Shown here piece by piece: positions 63,225 through 64,000 of a stretch of DNA of 64,000 nt. Source of the DNA: Gammaproteobacteria bacterium (GTDB taxonomy: Bacteria; Pseudomonadota; Gammaproteobacteria; Eutrophobiales; Eutrophobiaceae); contig JANQNX010000014.1 of assembly GCA_028279365.1 (NCBI GenBank), positions 1-64,000 on the forward strand. The letters run 5' to 3'. The translations under genes were made by a program, and so were the position numbers. The notes under the pieces are model-generated. The model had not been told where the DNA came from, did not search any database, and saw nothing but the letters and a program-made list of their open reading frames with translations. Positions within the stretch are counted from its first letter, which is position 1, and each line of letters starts with the position of its first letter.

Positions 63225-63995
63225 TTACACGCGGCACTGGCTGACCTTATTAATGTGTGATTGGGTTATATTGTGTCGGTGATGTTGAGACTCAAGAAAG
63301 CGTGCCTCCAGAATATAGGCCAGCGATTCAAGTTCATTTTTACACCTGGCATGGTTATCAAGTCCGGTTTGATACTGTAAATAGTGCACCAGTTCATGCA
63401 GTAAAATTCCTTTACCATCCTTGCTATCCAAATCGATGGAATCAAGCAGGTAGACTGTCTTTTCATTAAAGTTATACAGTCCGAAAATCCTCAGGCTCTT
63501 GGCATCAACCGCTGCCGGTAACCTGCCACCAAAAGCAACCCTGGCCATGTCATGCGCCGAGACCTTTTTTACTTTTGGAATGTTATGGATATCAAATGAA
63601 AATGAAGAATGCGCGTTGATCCAACTCAGCAAACCAGTTATTAATTCTTCTTGAGTATGATAGGCGTCAAAATCAAAATCGGCTACGTTGTCTATATGAT
63701 ATTGCCCGCTAGTGTCAGCATGATGATTGGTCTGTGAGTTATTGAATGATTTCGCATATGCTGATTGTGAGATCAAACCAGCGGTTAAAATCATCACCGA
63801 AACTGCGTTCGAGCGACGTCTGTTTTTTACTCGTTTGATGCCTTCCAGGAAGTCAGCACGCTGATCTTCCTTAAGCTGGAAGCCATGAGAAATAGCATAA
63901 TTCTGAATTAGGCTAAACGCAGTCGGATCAGCGTCAGCCAAACCTCGCTCATAGACCAGCGTTTGCTTTCCGGCAATGACACAAGGATGAACCAT
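63225..63995 (-). CDS. HExxH zinc-motif protein, DUF6647-like (may continue past right edge)
   Basis: A 256-aa frame from an ATG five bases before the window edge, so the true start may lie outside. A zinc-protease-like motif HELVHYLQYQ near residue 196 follows GKGIL. A hydrophobic segment (AVSVMILTAGLISQSAYA, about 64-81) looks like a signal or anchor, preceded by a polar 63-residue stretch. The mature part recalls a DUF6647-type periplasmic domain. Neither substrate nor role is known. Convergent with the EF-hand gene. Confidence 0.65.
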   Translation of the reverse strand: MVHPCVIAGKQTLVYERGLADADPTAFSLIQNYAISHGFQLKEDQRADFLEGIKRVKNRRRSNAVSVMILTAGLISQSAYAKSFNNSQTNHHADTSGQYHIDNVADFDFDAYHTQEELITGLLSWINAHSSFSFDIHNIPKVKKVSAHDMARVAFGGRLPAAVDAKSLRIFGLYNFNEKTVYLLDSIDLDSKDGKGILLHELVHYLQYQTGLDNHARCKNELESLAYILEARFLESQHHRHNITQSHINKVSQCRV

Positions 63996-64000
63996 GGCTT

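Noticed and set aside
63225-63995. DNA-invertase or transposase remnants at the right edge
   Set aside because: No inverted repeats or transposase motifs were found; the frame carries a zinc-protease-like motif instead.

Overview
The window is a 64 kb piece of a chromosome from a gammaproteobacterium, probably aquatic or marine. The clues are mltF, srkA, ttcA and yajQ homologues, an AddAB-like repair pair, the proteobacterial dedicated sortase system, a PEP-CTERM protein and the 3' end of a giant VCBS/cadherin-repeat adhesin. A formaldehyde-activating-enzyme homologue hints at kinship with methylotrophs, but no other C1 gene is visible. Base composition looks moderate (not measured), with AT-rich intergenic regions.

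Layout. 1-7.6 kb: 3' end of the adhesin gene, then an operon-like cassette of TolC-type outer-membrane lipoprotein, short HlyD adaptor, GAF-TM-HlyD protein and a PqqD-like/M50-protease/HlyD fusion, with no ABC ATPase. 7.7-16.4 kb: housekeeping and small genes (lipoprotein, cold-shock protein, CPA2 antiporter, Rap1a/Tai-like protein, ttcA, site-2 protease, Sel1 protein, GNAT, MAPEG, MscS, EamA). 16.7-17.9 kb: PEP-CTERM protein and two small membrane proteins. 18-25.7 kb: dedicated sortase system, with OmpA-like protein, VIT/VWA target, class GN sortase and a YyaL-like barrel protein on one strand, and the response regulator and kinase divergent. 25.8-28.7 kb: non-flagellar MotA/MotB-like pair and a secreted NTF2-like protein.

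28.8-38.2 kb is a complete type II-C CRISPR-Cas locus: a Fic-like gene remnant, an array of 66 identical 36-bp repeats, cas2-cas1-cas9 on the minus strand, then two small RNA genes on the plus strand upstream of cas9. One is a tracrRNA with anti-repeat and terminator. The other is an orphan single-repeat, crRNA-like RNA with its own predicted promoter and terminator. The last 12 nt of its guide-like part match, 11 of 12, a site inside a predicted cas9 promoter, and its repeat pairs better with the tracrRNA than the array repeats do. This looks like a built-in Cas9 autorepression circuit, similar in idea to the long tracrRNA of Streptococcus or the scaRNA of Francisella but built differently. 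It is the most interesting signal here.

38.2-64 kb: membrane protein, cNMP/rhodanese/coiled-coil fusion, Fae-like protein lacking the catalytic His, DUF2805 protein, an apbE-DUF3301-yajQ-PHP operon, ABC exporter, SrkA kinase, Sel1 protein, MltF, a degenerate endonuclease I homologue, AddB/AddA-like nuclease-helicase pair, an AstE/AspA-like metallohydrolase next to a GCS2-like ligase, a HugZ-like protein with a pilin-fold and an EF-hand protein, and a Zn-motif protein at the right edge. No tRNA, rRNA or intact insertion sequence was recognised.
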